64,000 nucleotides of DNA from contig NZ_VJZR01000013.1 of NCBI RefSeq assembly GCF_007097365.1, forward strand, positions 1-64,000, written 5' to 3'. Positions within the stretch are counted from its first letter, which is position 1. Every line of letters starts with the position of its first letter. The notes under the pieces are model-generated. The model was not told the DNA's origin and did no database searches. It saw nothing but the letters and a program-made list of their open reading frames with translations. Shown here piece by piece: positions 1-8,967 of the stretch. A program made the position numbers and the translations under genes. This DNA is from Flavobacterium franklandianum. Its GTDB lineage: Bacteria; Bacteroidota; Bacteroidia; Flavobacteriales; Flavobacteriaceae.

Positions 1-367
1 TGTTCGCTCATCAAACAAATGTACTAATCTTTTTTACTTATGACCCCGAGGCAGAGCCTCGAGGAATTCTTTTGATTAAATTTAAGTTATTTACGAATTA
101 ATTAATTATAATGCAAAGATGAGTGGGATTATTAGATAGTAACTTACAGAATATTTCGTAAAAGTTATATAATTGCCACATATATTCAATAAGTAATTAT
201 AAAACTAAATTTACATTTTTTCAATTCTAGTCGAATCCAAAATTGTGACTTAAAAAATATTATACTATTGCATTTTATAGACTTTGGATCTTTGAACTCC
301 TTTTTTTGTAAAAAAGACAAAAACATCATTTTTTTTACTAATTTGCAATAAATTAATAAATTTAAAA
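1..367. other. Intergenic start of window with a small hairpin
   Basis: No convincing coding sequence is seen. Positions 46-64 hold a short GC-rich hairpin (CGAGGC, AGA loop, GCCTCG) that stands out from the AT-rich surroundings and resembles a dispersed palindromic repeat; no second copy occurs in this window. The rest is AT-rich and should contain the promoter of the acyl-CoA synthetase gene, but I could not fix a clean TAnnTTTG box. Confidence 0.5.
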
Positions 368-2140
368 ATGACCAAAATCACCAGATTATTTGATTTTCCG
401 TATTTCCAATTAGAGCATTACAACATTCCTGATGCGTTGGTTACCAAGTATAACGGTGTTTGGGTAAAAACTTCGACCGAAGAATATATTGCAAAAGCTA
501 ATGCTATTTCGAGAGCTTTATTGCGATTGGGAATTCAAAAAGACGATAAAATTGCCGTTATTTCTACCAATAATAGAACCGAATGGAATATTATGGACAT
601 TGGAATTTTACAAGTTGGTGCACAAAATGTTCCAATATATCCCACAATTTCCGAAACAGATTATGAATACATATTAAATCATTCTGAATCTATCTACTGT
701 TTTGTATCCGATGTCGAAGTCTTGAGAAAAGTAAATTTAATAAAACAAAATCTTCCTAATTTAAAGGAAATATTTTCTTTTGATACTATCGAAGGTTGCA
801 AAAATTGGGAAGAATTGCTTGTTCTTGGTCAAGACCAAAACAATCAAGACGTAGTCGAAGTCCGAAAAAACAATGTCAAACCCGAAGATTTAGCTACTAT
901 AATATATACTTCTGGAACTACAGGAAAACCAAAAGGCGTAATGCTTTCACACAAAAATATCGTGTCAAATGTCTTGGATAGCGCTCCGAGAATCCCTTTC
1001 GAAAAGGGAAAAAGTCGCGCTATGAGCTTTTTGCCTATTTGTCACATTTTCGAACGAATGATTTTGTATTTGTATCAATATTATGGAGTTTCGGTATATT
1101 TTGGTGAATCGATTGAAAAAATAAGTGACAATATTAAAGAAGTTAGACCCACTGTAATGACAGCCGTTCCTAGGCTTATAGAAAAAGTATATGACAAAAT
1201 ATATTCAAAAGGACTAGAATTAAAAGGAATCAAAAGAAAATTATTCTTTTGGGCAGTAGATTTAGGATTAAAATACGAACCCTATGGTGCCAATGGATTT
1301 TGGTATGAATTGCAATTAAAAATTGCAAGAAAACTCATTTTTAGCAAATGGAAAGAAGGTTTGGGAGGTAATCTAGATTTATTGGTTTCAGGAAGTGCTG
1401 CTTTACAACCAAGACTTGCCAGAGTTTTCGCTGCAGCAGAAATGCCGGTTGTTGAAGGATATGGATTGACCGAAACTTCTCCTGTAATTGCGGTAAACGA
1501 TATGCGGAATTTTGGTTTCAAAGTTGGAACAGTTGGAAAATTAATCGATAATGTAGAAGTTAAAATTGCCGAAGACGGCGAAATCCTTTGCAAAGGTCCC
1601 AATGTAATGATGGGCTATTTTAGAGATGAAGCCTTGACAAAAGAGGTTTTGGCAAATGGTTATTTTCACACAGGCGATATTGGCGATATTGATAAAGAAG
1701 GGTTTCTTAAAATTACCGATCGAAAGAAAGAAATGTTTAAAACCTCAGGAGGAAAATATATTTCACCACAATTACTTGAAAATGCCATGAAACAATCCCG
1801 TTTTATAGAGCAAATTATGGTTATTGGAGACGGTCAAAAAATGCCTGCAGCTTTCATTCAACCTAACTTTGAATTCGTAAAAACTTGGGAAAAATTACAC
1901 GGAATTCAAGTGGGAACAACCAACAAAGAAATTATTTCGAACCCTAAAGTAATTGAACGCATTCAGGAAGAAATAGATATTCTAAACGAGAAATTTGGGA
2001 ATTGGGAAAAAATCAAACGATTCGAATTAACTCCTGATATTTGGTCTATTAATGAGGGTCACCTCACTCCAACATTGAAACTCAGACGAAAAATTGTTAT
2101 GGAAAAATACATTGATTTATTCCATAAAATTTATAATTAA
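368..2140 (+). CDS. Long-chain acyl-CoA synthetase (AMP-forming)
   Basis: Activates free fatty acids to acyl-CoA with ATP and CoA, the entry step of beta-oxidation. The 590-residue protein has the ANL-family phosphate-binding loop (YTSGTTGKPKG, about residue 180), the GYGLTETSP motif near 364, a TGD core motif near 430 and the hinge segment DRKKEMFKTSGGKY, all in the usual order and spacing. Length fits the FadD15-like long-chain family. It is followed by a terminator and then by the marR/beta-oxidation cluster in the same direction, so it probably works with that pathway although transcribed separately. Exact chain-length preference cannot be read from the sequence. Confidence 0.93.
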   Translation: MTKITRLFDFPYFQLEHYNIPDALVTKYNGVWVKTSTEEYIAKANAISRALLRLGIQKDDKIAVISTNNRTEWNIMDIGILQVGAQNVPIYPTISETDYEYILNHSESIYCFVSDVEVLRKVNLIKQNLPNLKEIFSFDTIEGCKNWEELLVLGQDQNNQDVVEVRKNNVKPEDLATIIYTSGTTGKPKGVMLSHKNIVSNVLDSAPRIPFEKGKSRAMSFLPICHIFERMILYLYQYYGVSVYFGESIEKISDNIKEVRPTVMTAVPRLIEKVYDKIYSKGLELKGIKRKLFFWAVDLGLKYEPYGANGFWYELQLKIARKLIFSKWKEGLGGNLDLLVSGSAALQPRLARVFAAAEMPVVEGYGLTETSPVIAVNDMRNFGFKVGTVGKLIDNVEVKIAEDGEILCKGPNVMMGYFRDEALTKEVLANGYFHTGDIGDIDKEGFLKITDRKKEMFKTSGGKYISPQLLENAMKQSRFIEQIMVIGDGQKMPAAFIQPNFEFVKTWEKLHGIQVGTTNKEIISNPKVIERIQEEIDILNEKFGNWEKIKRFELTPDIWSINEGHLTPTLKLRRKIVMEKYIDLFHKIYN

Positions 2141-2209
2141 ACAGCCGATACATTTAAATTGCACATAAAGAATAATTTTTCTTATTTTACATAAATAAAT
2201 TTAATCTAT

Positions 2210-2240
2210 AAACTCTTCAAGTAATTGAAGAGTTTTTTAT
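2210..2240 (+). terminator. Rho-independent terminator after acyl-CoA synthetase gene
   Basis: Perfect 11-bp stem (AAACTCTTCAA, loop gtaa, TTGAAGAGTTT) followed by a T run. It lies 70 bases after the synthetase stop and separates that gene from marR. Confidence 0.88.
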
Positions 2241-2275
2241 ACAATATTAACAAATTTAAAATTATTTATCTATTT

Positions 2276-2309
2276 ATTATGCGTGCATAGTATTTTTTTA
2301 TTATCTTTG
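2276..2309 (+). promoter_or_regulatory. marR promoter with overlapping palindromic operator
   Basis: TATCTTTG at 2302-2309 matches the Bacteroidota -7 element TAnnTTTG. Just upstream, ATTATGC-gt-GCATAGT (2276-2291) is a near-perfect inverted repeat placed where a regulator would cover the polymerase site. MarR proteins commonly bind such palindromes and repress themselves, so autoregulation is inferred. The element sits 19-35 bases before the chosen ATG at 2328, which argues against an earlier GTG start at 2283 inside the operator. Confidence 0.6.
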
Positions 2310-2327
2310 AAAAACCATAAAATAAAT

Positions 2328-2759
2328 ATGAAAGACAAAACTATAGATTTTATCCTCCGGGCAACCTGGCAAGCAGTGTCCAGAATGTACAACGAAGAAG
2401 CAACAAAATATGGCGCCACAATGGCTACGGGTTTCACTTTATTAAGTATCGATAAAGAAGAAGGCACGCCTTCGACCGCATTAGGGCCAAAGATGGGAAT
2501 GGAAGCTTCAAGTTTGACAAGGACCTTAAAAAATATGGAAGAAAAAGGGCTAATTTACAAAAAACCAAACCCAGTAGATGGTCGTGGTGTTTTAATATAC
2601 TTAACCGATTTTGGAAAAGAAAAAAGAGCACTTTCAAAAGAAACTGTCATAAAATTTAATGAAGTCATAAGACAAAATGTATCAGCCGAAAAATTAGAAC
2701 ATTTTATGGAGGTTTCTGAAATCATTAACGAGTTGATTGCAGAAAAGAAAATATTTTGA
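2328..2759 (+). CDS. MarR-family transcriptional regulator
   Basis: A 143-residue winged-helix regulator. The middle part (GPKMGMEASSLTRTLKNMEEKGLIYKK) is the recognition helix region and the following VDGRGVLIYLTDFGKE is the beta-wing, both characteristic of MarR. I start it at the ATG at 2328 because an in-frame GTG at 2283 lies in the predicted operator. It stands directly ahead of the FadN-like/thiolase/acyl-CoA dehydrogenase genes with a 76-base gap, so control of beta-oxidation, probably with acyl-CoA or a fatty acid as ligand, is likely but inferred. Confidence 0.88.
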   Translation: MKDKTIDFILRATWQAVSRMYNEEATKYGATMATGFTLLSIDKEEGTPSTALGPKMGMEASSLTRTLKNMEEKGLIYKKPNPVDGRGVLIYLTDFGKEKRALSKETVIKFNEVIRQNVSAEKLEHFMEVSEIINELIAEKKIF

Positions 2760-2835
2760 TTCAAAAATTGTCTCTTACAAAAAGATATTACAAATCAAGT
2801 AAAGCTATAAACAAAAAAAACATAAACCGTTTAAA

Positions 2836-5226
2836 ATGAAACGATCAATTAAAAAAGTTGCCGTTGTAGGATCTGGAATTATGGGTTCGGGAATTGCTTG
2901 TCATTTTGCCAATATTGGAGTTGAAGTTTTGCTTTTGGATATTATTCCAAAAGAACTTACTGAAGTCGAATCCAAAAAAGGACTGACTATTGACAGCAAA
3001 ATTGTTCGCAACCGTATAGTAAACGAACATTTCCAAAATGCTTTAAAATCAAAGCCATCCCCTATTTACCATTCAAAATTTGCTAGCCGAATCACGACCG
3101 GAAATACAACCGATGATATGGCAAAAATCGCTAATGTCGATTGGATTATCGAGGTGGTCGTGGAGCGTTTGGATATCAAAAAAATGGTGTTTGAACAAAT
3201 AGAAAAATACCGAAAACCGGGAACTTTGGTCACATCAAACACCTCTGGAATTCCAATTCATTTTATGAGCGAAGGACGAAGTGAAGATTTTCAGAAACAT
3301 TTTTGTGGCACGCACTTTTTCAATCCAGCGCGTTACTTAAAATTATTCGAAATTATTCCTGGTCCACAAACTTCAACCGAGGTTTTAGAATTCCTAACTA
3401 TATATGGAGAGAAATTCTTGGGTAAAACTTCGGTTGTAGCCAAAGATACTCCTGCATTTATTGGAAACAGAATTGGAATTTACGGAATCCAAAGTTTGTT
3501 TCATTTGGTTAAAGAACTGGGATTGACTATCGAAGAAGTTGATAAACTAACAGGACCTGTTATTGGAAGGCCAAAATCGGCTACTTTCAGAACAGTTGAC
3601 GTGGTTGGATTGGATACTTTAGTACACGTAGCCAACGGAATTTACGAAAATTGTCCAAACGACGAACAACATGATTTGTTTAAACTTCCGGATTTTGTCA
3701 ACAAAATGATGGAAAATAAATGGTTGGGAAGTAAAACAGGGCAAGGATTTTACAAAAAAGTAGAAAGAGATATTCTGTCTTTAGATTTGGACACTTTAGA
3801 ATATCGTCCAGCCAAAAAAGCTTCGTTTGCTACTTTAGAATTAACCAAAACTATTGATAAACCTATTGATCGTTTCAAAGTTTTGATAAAAGGTAAAGAT
3901 AAAGCCGGAGAATTCTACAGAAGAAGTTTTGCTGGAATGTTTGCTTACGTTTCCAGTAGAATTCCTGAAATCACAGACGAATTTTACAAAATTGACGATG
4001 CAATGAAAGCCGGTTTTGGTTGGGAAAATGGTCCTTTCGAAATTTGGGATGCCATAGGTGTGGCAAAAGGAATCGAAATGATTAAAGACGAAGGCTTAAG
4101 CTCACCAGCTTGGGTTAGTGATATGTTAGCTTCAGGAAGTTCCAGTTTTTATTCCATTAAAGAAGGAGCAACTTATTTCTATAATATACCGAATAAAACG
4201 CAGACCAAAGTTCCGGGGCAAGATGCTTTTATCATCCTGAACAACATTCGCGAAAGCAAAAAAGTATGGAGCAATAGCGGTGCTATTATCCAAGATTTAG
4301 GCGACGGGATTTTGAATTTAGAATTTCAATCCAAGATGAACACTATTGGTGGCGATGTTTTGCAGGCCATCAATAAAGCCATTGATTTATCCGAAAAGGA
4401 ATACCAAGGGTTGGTTATTGGAAACCAAGGAGCAAATTTCTCAGTTGGTGCCAATATCGGAATGATCTTTATGATGGCGGTCGAGCAAGAATATGACGAA
4501 TTGAATATGGCTATCAAAATGTTTCAAGATACGATGATGCGGGTTCGCTATTCTGGAATTCCAGTTGTGGTTGCTCCTCACGGAATGACGTTGGGTGGTG
4601 GCTGCGAAATGAGTATGCACGCTGATAAAGTAGTTGCTGCCGCAGAAACTTATATTGGTTTGGTCGAATTTGGAGTTGGAGTAATTCCTGGTGGTGGCGG
4701 ATCGAAAGAAATGGCATTGCGAGCTTCGGATTTATTCCGTAAAAATGATGTGGAACTGAATGTATTACAAGAATATTTCTTGACTGTGGCTATGGCCAAA
4801 GTTTCGACTTCTGCTTATGAAGCCTTTGACTTGGGAATATTGCAACACGGAAAAGATGTTATAGTGGTCAACAGAGATCGTCAAATTGCCGAAGCCAAAA
4901 AACACGCTTTAATTATGGCGGAAGCTGGTTACACCCAACCTATTCGTAGAAACGACGTGAAAGTACTAGGAAAACAAGCTTTGGGAATGTTCTTAGTAGG
5001 AACTGACCAGATGGAAGCTGGAAAATACATCTCAGAACACGACAAGAAAATTGCCAACAAACTAGCCTATGTAATGGCTGGTGGCGATTTATCTGAACCA
5101 ACATTAGTAAGTGAGCAATACTTATTGGATATTGAAAGAGAAGCATTTTTATCACTTTGCACGGAAAGAAAAACATTGGAACGTATCCAATTTATGTTAA
5201 CCAAAGGGAAACCACTTCGTAATTAG
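2836..5226 (+). CDS. 3-hydroxyacyl-CoA dehydrogenase / enoyl-CoA hydratase (FadN-type)
   Basis: Bifunctional beta-oxidation enzyme that hydrates enoyl-CoA and oxidises the 3-hydroxyacyl-CoA with NAD. The N-terminus shows a Rossmann fold (GSGIMGSGIACHFA, residues about 12-25), then the HCGTHFFNPARYLKLFEI dehydrogenase signature near 160 and a second C-terminal dehydrogenase domain around 350-450. The crotonase domain follows (GANFSVGANIG near 535 and GMTLGGGCEMSMHAD near 583). Dehydrogenase first and hydratase last is the order of Bacillus FadN, the reverse of E. coli FadB. The length of 796 fits. It forms an operon with the thiolase and acyl-CoA dehydrogenase downstream. Confidence 0.93.
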   Translation: MKRSIKKVAVVGSGIMGSGIACHFANIGVEVLLLDIIPKELTEVESKKGLTIDSKIVRNRIVNEHFQNALKSKPSPIYHSKFASRITTGNTTDDMAKIANVDWIIEVVVERLDIKKMVFEQIEKYRKPGTLVTSNTSGIPIHFMSEGRSEDFQKHFCGTHFFNPARYLKLFEIIPGPQTSTEVLEFLTIYGEKFLGKTSVVAKDTPAFIGNRIGIYGIQSLFHLVKELGLTIEEVDKLTGPVIGRPKSATFRTVDVVGLDTLVHVANGIYENCPNDEQHDLFKLPDFVNKMMENKWLGSKTGQGFYKKVERDILSLDLDTLEYRPAKKASFATLELTKTIDKPIDRFKVLIKGKDKAGEFYRRSFAGMFAYVSSRIPEITDEFYKIDDAMKAGFGWENGPFEIWDAIGVAKGIEMIKDEGLSSPAWVSDMLASGSSSFYSIKEGATYFYNIPNKTQTKVPGQDAFIILNNIRESKKVWSNSGAIIQDLGDGILNLEFQSKMNTIGGDVLQAINKAIDLSEKEYQGLVIGNQGANFSVGANIGMIFMMAVEQEYDELNMAIKMFQDTMMRVRYSGIPVVVAPHGMTLGGGCEMSMHADKVVAAAETYIGLVEFGVGVIPGGGGSKEMALRASDLFRKNDVELNVLQEYFLTVAMAKVSTSAYEAFDLGILQHGKDVIVVNRDRQIAEAKKHALIMAEAGYTQPIRRNDVKVLGKQALGMFLVGTDQMEAGKYISEHDKKIANKLAYVMAGGDLSEPTLVSEQYLLDIEREAFLSLCTERKTLERIQFMLTKGKPLRN

Positions 5227-5228
5227 AA

Positions 5229-5315
5229 AATAGATAAAAGACGGATAGATTATAGACAAAAACTGTAATCCGAAAAGTCTATCAATCTATTATCTATTCG
5301 TCTATCATCTTAAAA
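5229..5315. repeat. Degenerate self-complementary intercistronic spacer
   Basis: The spacer between the dehydrogenase and thiolase genes is built from variations of 'ATAGAT/AGAC' on the left and their complement 'GTCTAT/ATCTAT' on the right, so it can fold into a long imperfect hairpin. Spacers of the same low-complexity, self-complementary style occur near 20.78, 24.45 and 46.38 kb. Confidence 0.55.
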
Positions 5316-5325
5316 AATAAAAAAT

Positions 5326-6507
5326 ATGAAAACAGCCTATATAGTAAAAGCATACAGAACCGCCGTGGGAAAAGCACCAAAAGGTGTATTTCGTTTCAAA
5401 CGTCCTGATGAATTGGCAGCTGAAACCATTCAATTTATGATGAATGAATTGCCTGATTTTGACAAAACCCGCATCGATGATGTGATGGTGGGAAATGCCA
5501 TGCCCGAAGCCGAACAAGGACTTAATGTGGGACGATTAATTTCCTTGATGGGATTAAAAATCGAAGATGTTCCGGGTGTAACGGTCAATAGATATTGCGC
5601 TTCAGGATTAGAAACTATCGGGATGGCGACAGCCAAAATCCAGTCTGGAATGGCGGATTGCATCATTGCAGGTGGCGCCGAAAGTATGAGTTTTATTCCA
5701 ATGGGAGGTTATAAACCAACACCGGATTATGCTGTTGCAGCAGCTGGACACGAAGATTATTATTGGGGAATGGGATTGACCGCCGAAGCCGTTGCCAAAC
5801 AATACAACATTTCGAGAGCCGACCAAGATGAGTTTGCTTACCAATCGCATATGAAAGCTTTGAAAGCTCAAGCTGAAGGTAAATTTGACAAACAAATTGT
5901 TCCAATAACTATCGAACAAACGTTCATTAATGAAAATGGTAAAAAAGAAACCAAATCGTATATCGTCAATAAAGATGAAGGGCCAAGAGCGGGAACTTCG
6001 GTGGAAGCATTGGCAGGGTTAAGACCAGTTTTTGCTGCCGATGGAAGTGTAACAGCTGGAAATTCCTCCCAAATGAGTGATGGAGCCGCTTTCGTTTTGA
6101 TTATGAGCGAAGAAATGGTCAAAGAGTTAAACCTCTCTCCTATTGCACGTTTAGTAAACTTTGCTTCAGCAGGAGTTGAACCAAGAATTATGGGAATTGG
6201 TCCCGTAAAAGCAATCCCAAAAGCATTGAAACAAGCTGGATTGCAGTTGAAAGATATTGATCTAATCGAATTGAACGAAGCTTTTGCATCACAATCATTA
6301 GCGGTAATTAGAGAATTGGGATTAAATCCAGATATTGTTAATGTCAATGGAGGAGCGATTGCATTAGGACATCCATTAGGTTGTACAGGTGCAAAATTAT
6401 CGGTTCAACTATTCGACGAAATGAAACGCAGAGGTAACAAGTATGGAATTGTAAGTATGTGCGTGGGTACAGGACAAGGAAGTGCAGGAATTTATGAATT
6501 ATTATAA
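5326..6507 (+). CDS. Acetyl-CoA C-acyltransferase (thiolase)
   Basis: Cleaves 3-ketoacyl-CoA to acetyl-CoA and a shortened acyl-CoA. The nucleophilic Cys is C91 in NRYCASGLET; the C-terminal GGAIALGHPLGCTG (His near 349) and CVGTGQG (Cys near 380) complete the catalytic triad. The length of 393 is usual for the degradative thiolase. It follows the FadN-like gene in the same operon and is followed 28 bases later by acyl-CoA dehydrogenase. The pathway context favours the FadA role over biosynthetic acetoacetyl-CoA thiolase. Confidence 0.93.
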   Translation: MKTAYIVKAYRTAVGKAPKGVFRFKRPDELAAETIQFMMNELPDFDKTRIDDVMVGNAMPEAEQGLNVGRLISLMGLKIEDVPGVTVNRYCASGLETIGMATAKIQSGMADCIIAGGAESMSFIPMGGYKPTPDYAVAAAGHEDYYWGMGLTAEAVAKQYNISRADQDEFAYQSHMKALKAQAEGKFDKQIVPITIEQTFINENGKKETKSYIVNKDEGPRAGTSVEALAGLRPVFAADGSVTAGNSSQMSDGAAFVLIMSEEMVKELNLSPIARLVNFASAGVEPRIMGIGPVKAIPKALKQAGLQLKDIDLIELNEAFASQSLAVIRELGLNPDIVNVNGGAIALGHPLGCTGAKLSVQLFDEMKRRGNKYGIVSMCVGTGQGSAGIYELL

Positions 6508-6535
6508 TCAGAAAAAAACATCAAAAAAAATAGCT

Positions 6536-8326
6536 ATGTCAGATAAAACACGCGGTGGTCAATTCATCGTAAAAGAAACAAAATGCGAAGACGTCTTCAC
6601 ACCAGAAGATTTCAATGAAGAGCAATTAATGATGCGTGACTCGGTTAAAGAATTTGTAGACAAAGAAATTTGGCCCAACAAAGACCGTTTCGAAAAGAAA
6701 GATTATGCCTTAACCGAAGAAACGATGCGAAAAGCAGGAGACTTAGGCTTTCTAAGTGTAGCTGTTCCAGAAGCTTATGGCGGAATGGGAATGGGTTTCG
6801 TAAACACGGTTTTGGTATGCGATTATATTTCGGGAGCAACAGGATCTTTCTCTACAGCTTTTGGAGCGCATACTGGAATTGGAACAATGCCAATAACTTT
6901 GTATGGAACCGAAGAACAAAAGCAAAAATATGTACCCAAATTGGCTACTGGCGAATGGTTTGGTGCGTATTGTTTGACCGAGCCAGGCGCAGGGAGTGAT
7001 GCCAATTCAGGAAAAACAAAAGCAATTTTATCTGAAGATGGAAAACAGTATTCCATAACTGGAGGAAAAATGTGGATTTCCAATGCTGGTTTTTGTTCCT
7101 TATTTATTGTTTTCGCACGTATTGGCGATGATAAAAATATTACAGGTTTCATTGTAGAAAATGACCCTAGTAATGGAATAACAATGGGCGAAGAAGAACA
7201 CAAGTTAGGAATTCGGGCTTCGTCGACTCGTCAGGTTTTCTTTGCTGACACCAAAGTTCCTGTCGAAAATATGCTTTCTGAAAGAGGAAACGGTTTCAAA
7301 ATTGCAATGAATGCCTTGAATGTTGGGCGGATAAAACTAGCTGCCGCTTGTCTTGACGCACAACGAAGAGTAACAACTGGAGCCGTTAAATATGCTAACG
7401 AAAGAGTGCAATTTAACACCCCAATTGCACAATTTGGGGCCATTCGATATAAATTGGCTGAAATGGCAACTTCTTGTTATGCTGGCGAAAGCGCAACATA
7501 TAGAGCTGCAAAAGACATTGAAGATAGAATTTCTACTAGAGAATCTGAGGGAACTTTACACCAAGAAGCAGAATTGAAAGGGGTTGAAGAATTTGCAATT
7601 GAGTGTTCCATTTTGAAAGTAGCCGTGTCTGAAGACGTTCAAAACTGTGCTGATGAAGGAATCCAAATTTTTGGAGGTATGGGGTTTTCCGAAGATACTC
7701 CTATGGAAAGTGCTTGGCGTGATGCTAGAATTGCGCGTATTTATGAAGGTACCAACGAAATTAACAGAATGCTTTCGGTGGGAATGTTAATCAAAAAAGC
7801 ATTCAAAGGTCATGTTGATTTATTAGGACCAGCCACAAAAGTTCAGGAAGAATTGATGGGAATTCCATCATTCGATACTCCAGATTATTCTGAATTGTTT
7901 GCAGAGGAAAAAGAAATGTTGGTTAAATTGAAAAAAGCATTCCTAATGGTTGCTGGTGGTGCGGTTCAAAAATACGGTCCCGATTTAGAAGGACACCAAC
8001 AGTTATTAATTGCTGCCGCCGATATATTAATAGAAATCTATATGGCAGAATCAACCCTATTGAGAACCGAAAAATTAGCCAAAAAAATCGGCGAAGCACA
8101 AGTACAAGAGCAAATTGCAATGGCTAAATTATATTTATACAAAGCGGTTGATGTGGTTACCCAAAAAGGGAAAGAGAGTGTAATCTCTTTTGCCGAAGGA
8201 GATGAACAACGTATGATGTTGATGGGATTACGCCGTTTCACAAAATACACTAATATGCCAAATATCATTGGTTTAAGAGAATTGATTACCACTAAATTAG
8301 TCACAGAAAACGAGTATTGTTTCTAA
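6536..8326 (+). CDS. Acyl-CoA dehydrogenase
   Basis: FAD enzyme for the first oxidation of beta-oxidation. Visible signatures are YCLTEPGAGSDA and GGKMWISNAGF in the middle domain and EGIQIFGGMGFSEDTPMESAWRDARIARIYEGTNEI in the C-terminal helical domain. At 596 residues it is longer than classic 380-residue members and carries an extra C-terminal helical domain, as in the VLCAD/FadE-like branch. I start at the ATG at 6536; a GTG at 6482 would overlap the thiolase and gives a lysine-rich leader without family resemblance. The operon ends at a strong terminator. Confidence 0.93.
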   Translation: MSDKTRGGQFIVKETKCEDVFTPEDFNEEQLMMRDSVKEFVDKEIWPNKDRFEKKDYALTEETMRKAGDLGFLSVAVPEAYGGMGMGFVNTVLVCDYISGATGSFSTAFGAHTGIGTMPITLYGTEEQKQKYVPKLATGEWFGAYCLTEPGAGSDANSGKTKAILSEDGKQYSITGGKMWISNAGFCSLFIVFARIGDDKNITGFIVENDPSNGITMGEEEHKLGIRASSTRQVFFADTKVPVENMLSERGNGFKIAMNALNVGRIKLAAACLDAQRRVTTGAVKYANERVQFNTPIAQFGAIRYKLAEMATSCYAGESATYRAAKDIEDRISTRESEGTLHQEAELKGVEEFAIECSILKVAVSEDVQNCADEGIQIFGGMGFSEDTPMESAWRDARIARIYEGTNEINRMLSVGMLIKKAFKGHVDLLGPATKVQEELMGIPSFDTPDYSELFAEEKEMLVKLKKAFLMVAGGAVQKYGPDLEGHQQLLIAAADILIEIYMAESTLLRTEKLAKKIGEAQVQEQIAMAKLYLYKAVDVVTQKGKESVISFAEGDEQRMMLMGLRRFTKYTNMPNIIGLRELITTKLVTENEYCF

Positions 8327-8363
8327 TTTTTGCAGCTAGTTTTAACTAGTTTAATTTGTTGTA

Positions 8364-8396
8364 AAAGAGAGGATAATTTAAAACTATCCTCTCTTT
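8364..8396. terminator. Strong terminator after the beta-oxidation operon
   Basis: A 12-bp perfect stem (AAAGAGAGGATA / TATCCTCTCTTT) with a 9-base loop and flanking A and T runs. It lies between convergent genes (acyl-CoA dehydrogenase on plus, DUF2231-like gene on minus) and could act in both directions. Confidence 0.9.
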
Positions 8397-8419
8397 TTGT
8401 GTAAAATTATTGGCTGTTT

Positions 8420-8932
8420 TTAATCGTTAACTTCACTTTCACTTTGTTCTCCAGCAGCTGTATTTTGCTCGGGTCCTGTTACTGGAGTTGCGTTGGCTCT
8501 TATTTCTGTATGGCGAATTTCACCACCAGTAGTTCCTGTTTGTTGTGCTAAAAAGGTTGCGCCAATTGCCACGACAAGAACTATAAAAGAAACCAATTGT
8601 GCTTTAGCATGTTTCTTATAATTCAAGTACAATCCTGCAAGTGAAATAGCCCCCAAAACATATAAAATAATTGCTAATTTCTCGGCCATTTCCTCATGTT
8701 CGTGGATAATTTGTTTTCCTACCGAAGGCATGTCTTCAACCAATTCTTCTGCTCCTTCTCCTGTTCCCATGCTAAATACTGCAAAAATTGCTGCCACAAT
8801 AAATAAAACATAAGCGGTGCTTTTTACCGAGTTGTTTTTTAAAATAATTCCTGTAATTAGAATTCCTAATCCAAGAATCGTCCCAATAATTGGAAAATGG
8901 TTTACTACCAAATGTAAATGTGCGTCGTTCAT
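8420..8932 (-). CDS. DUF2231-like four-helix membrane protein
   Basis: 170 residues with four hydrophobic segments (about 12-30, 38-56, 85-103, 112-128) and an N-terminal HLHLVVNHFPIIGTILG segment. The two early histidines in a 'hHxxxxHfP' setting are typical of DUF2231/cytochrome-like small membrane proteins. The C-terminus is polar and outside the membrane part. It is the last gene of the minus-strand metal locus, 35 bases after the VIT1-like gene, so a metal or redox role is possible. Function is not established for the family. Confidence 0.65.
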   Translation of the reverse strand: MNDAHLHLVVNHFPIIGTILGLGILITGIILKNNSVKSTAYVLFIVAAIFAVFSMGTGEGAEELVEDMPSVGKQIIHEHEEMAEKLAIILYVLGAISLAGLYLNYKKHAKAQLVSFIVLVVAIGATFLAQQTGTTGGEIRHTEIRANATPVTGPEQNTAAGEQSESEVND

Positions 8933-8967
8933 AATTTTGTTTTTAATGTTAAAATGTTAGTAATTAA

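Noticed and set aside
5608..5919. 103-codon reading frame opposite the thiolase
   Set aside because: It is antisense to a well-conserved gene and its translation has no family features; like similar antisense frames elsewhere it is a shadow of codon use.
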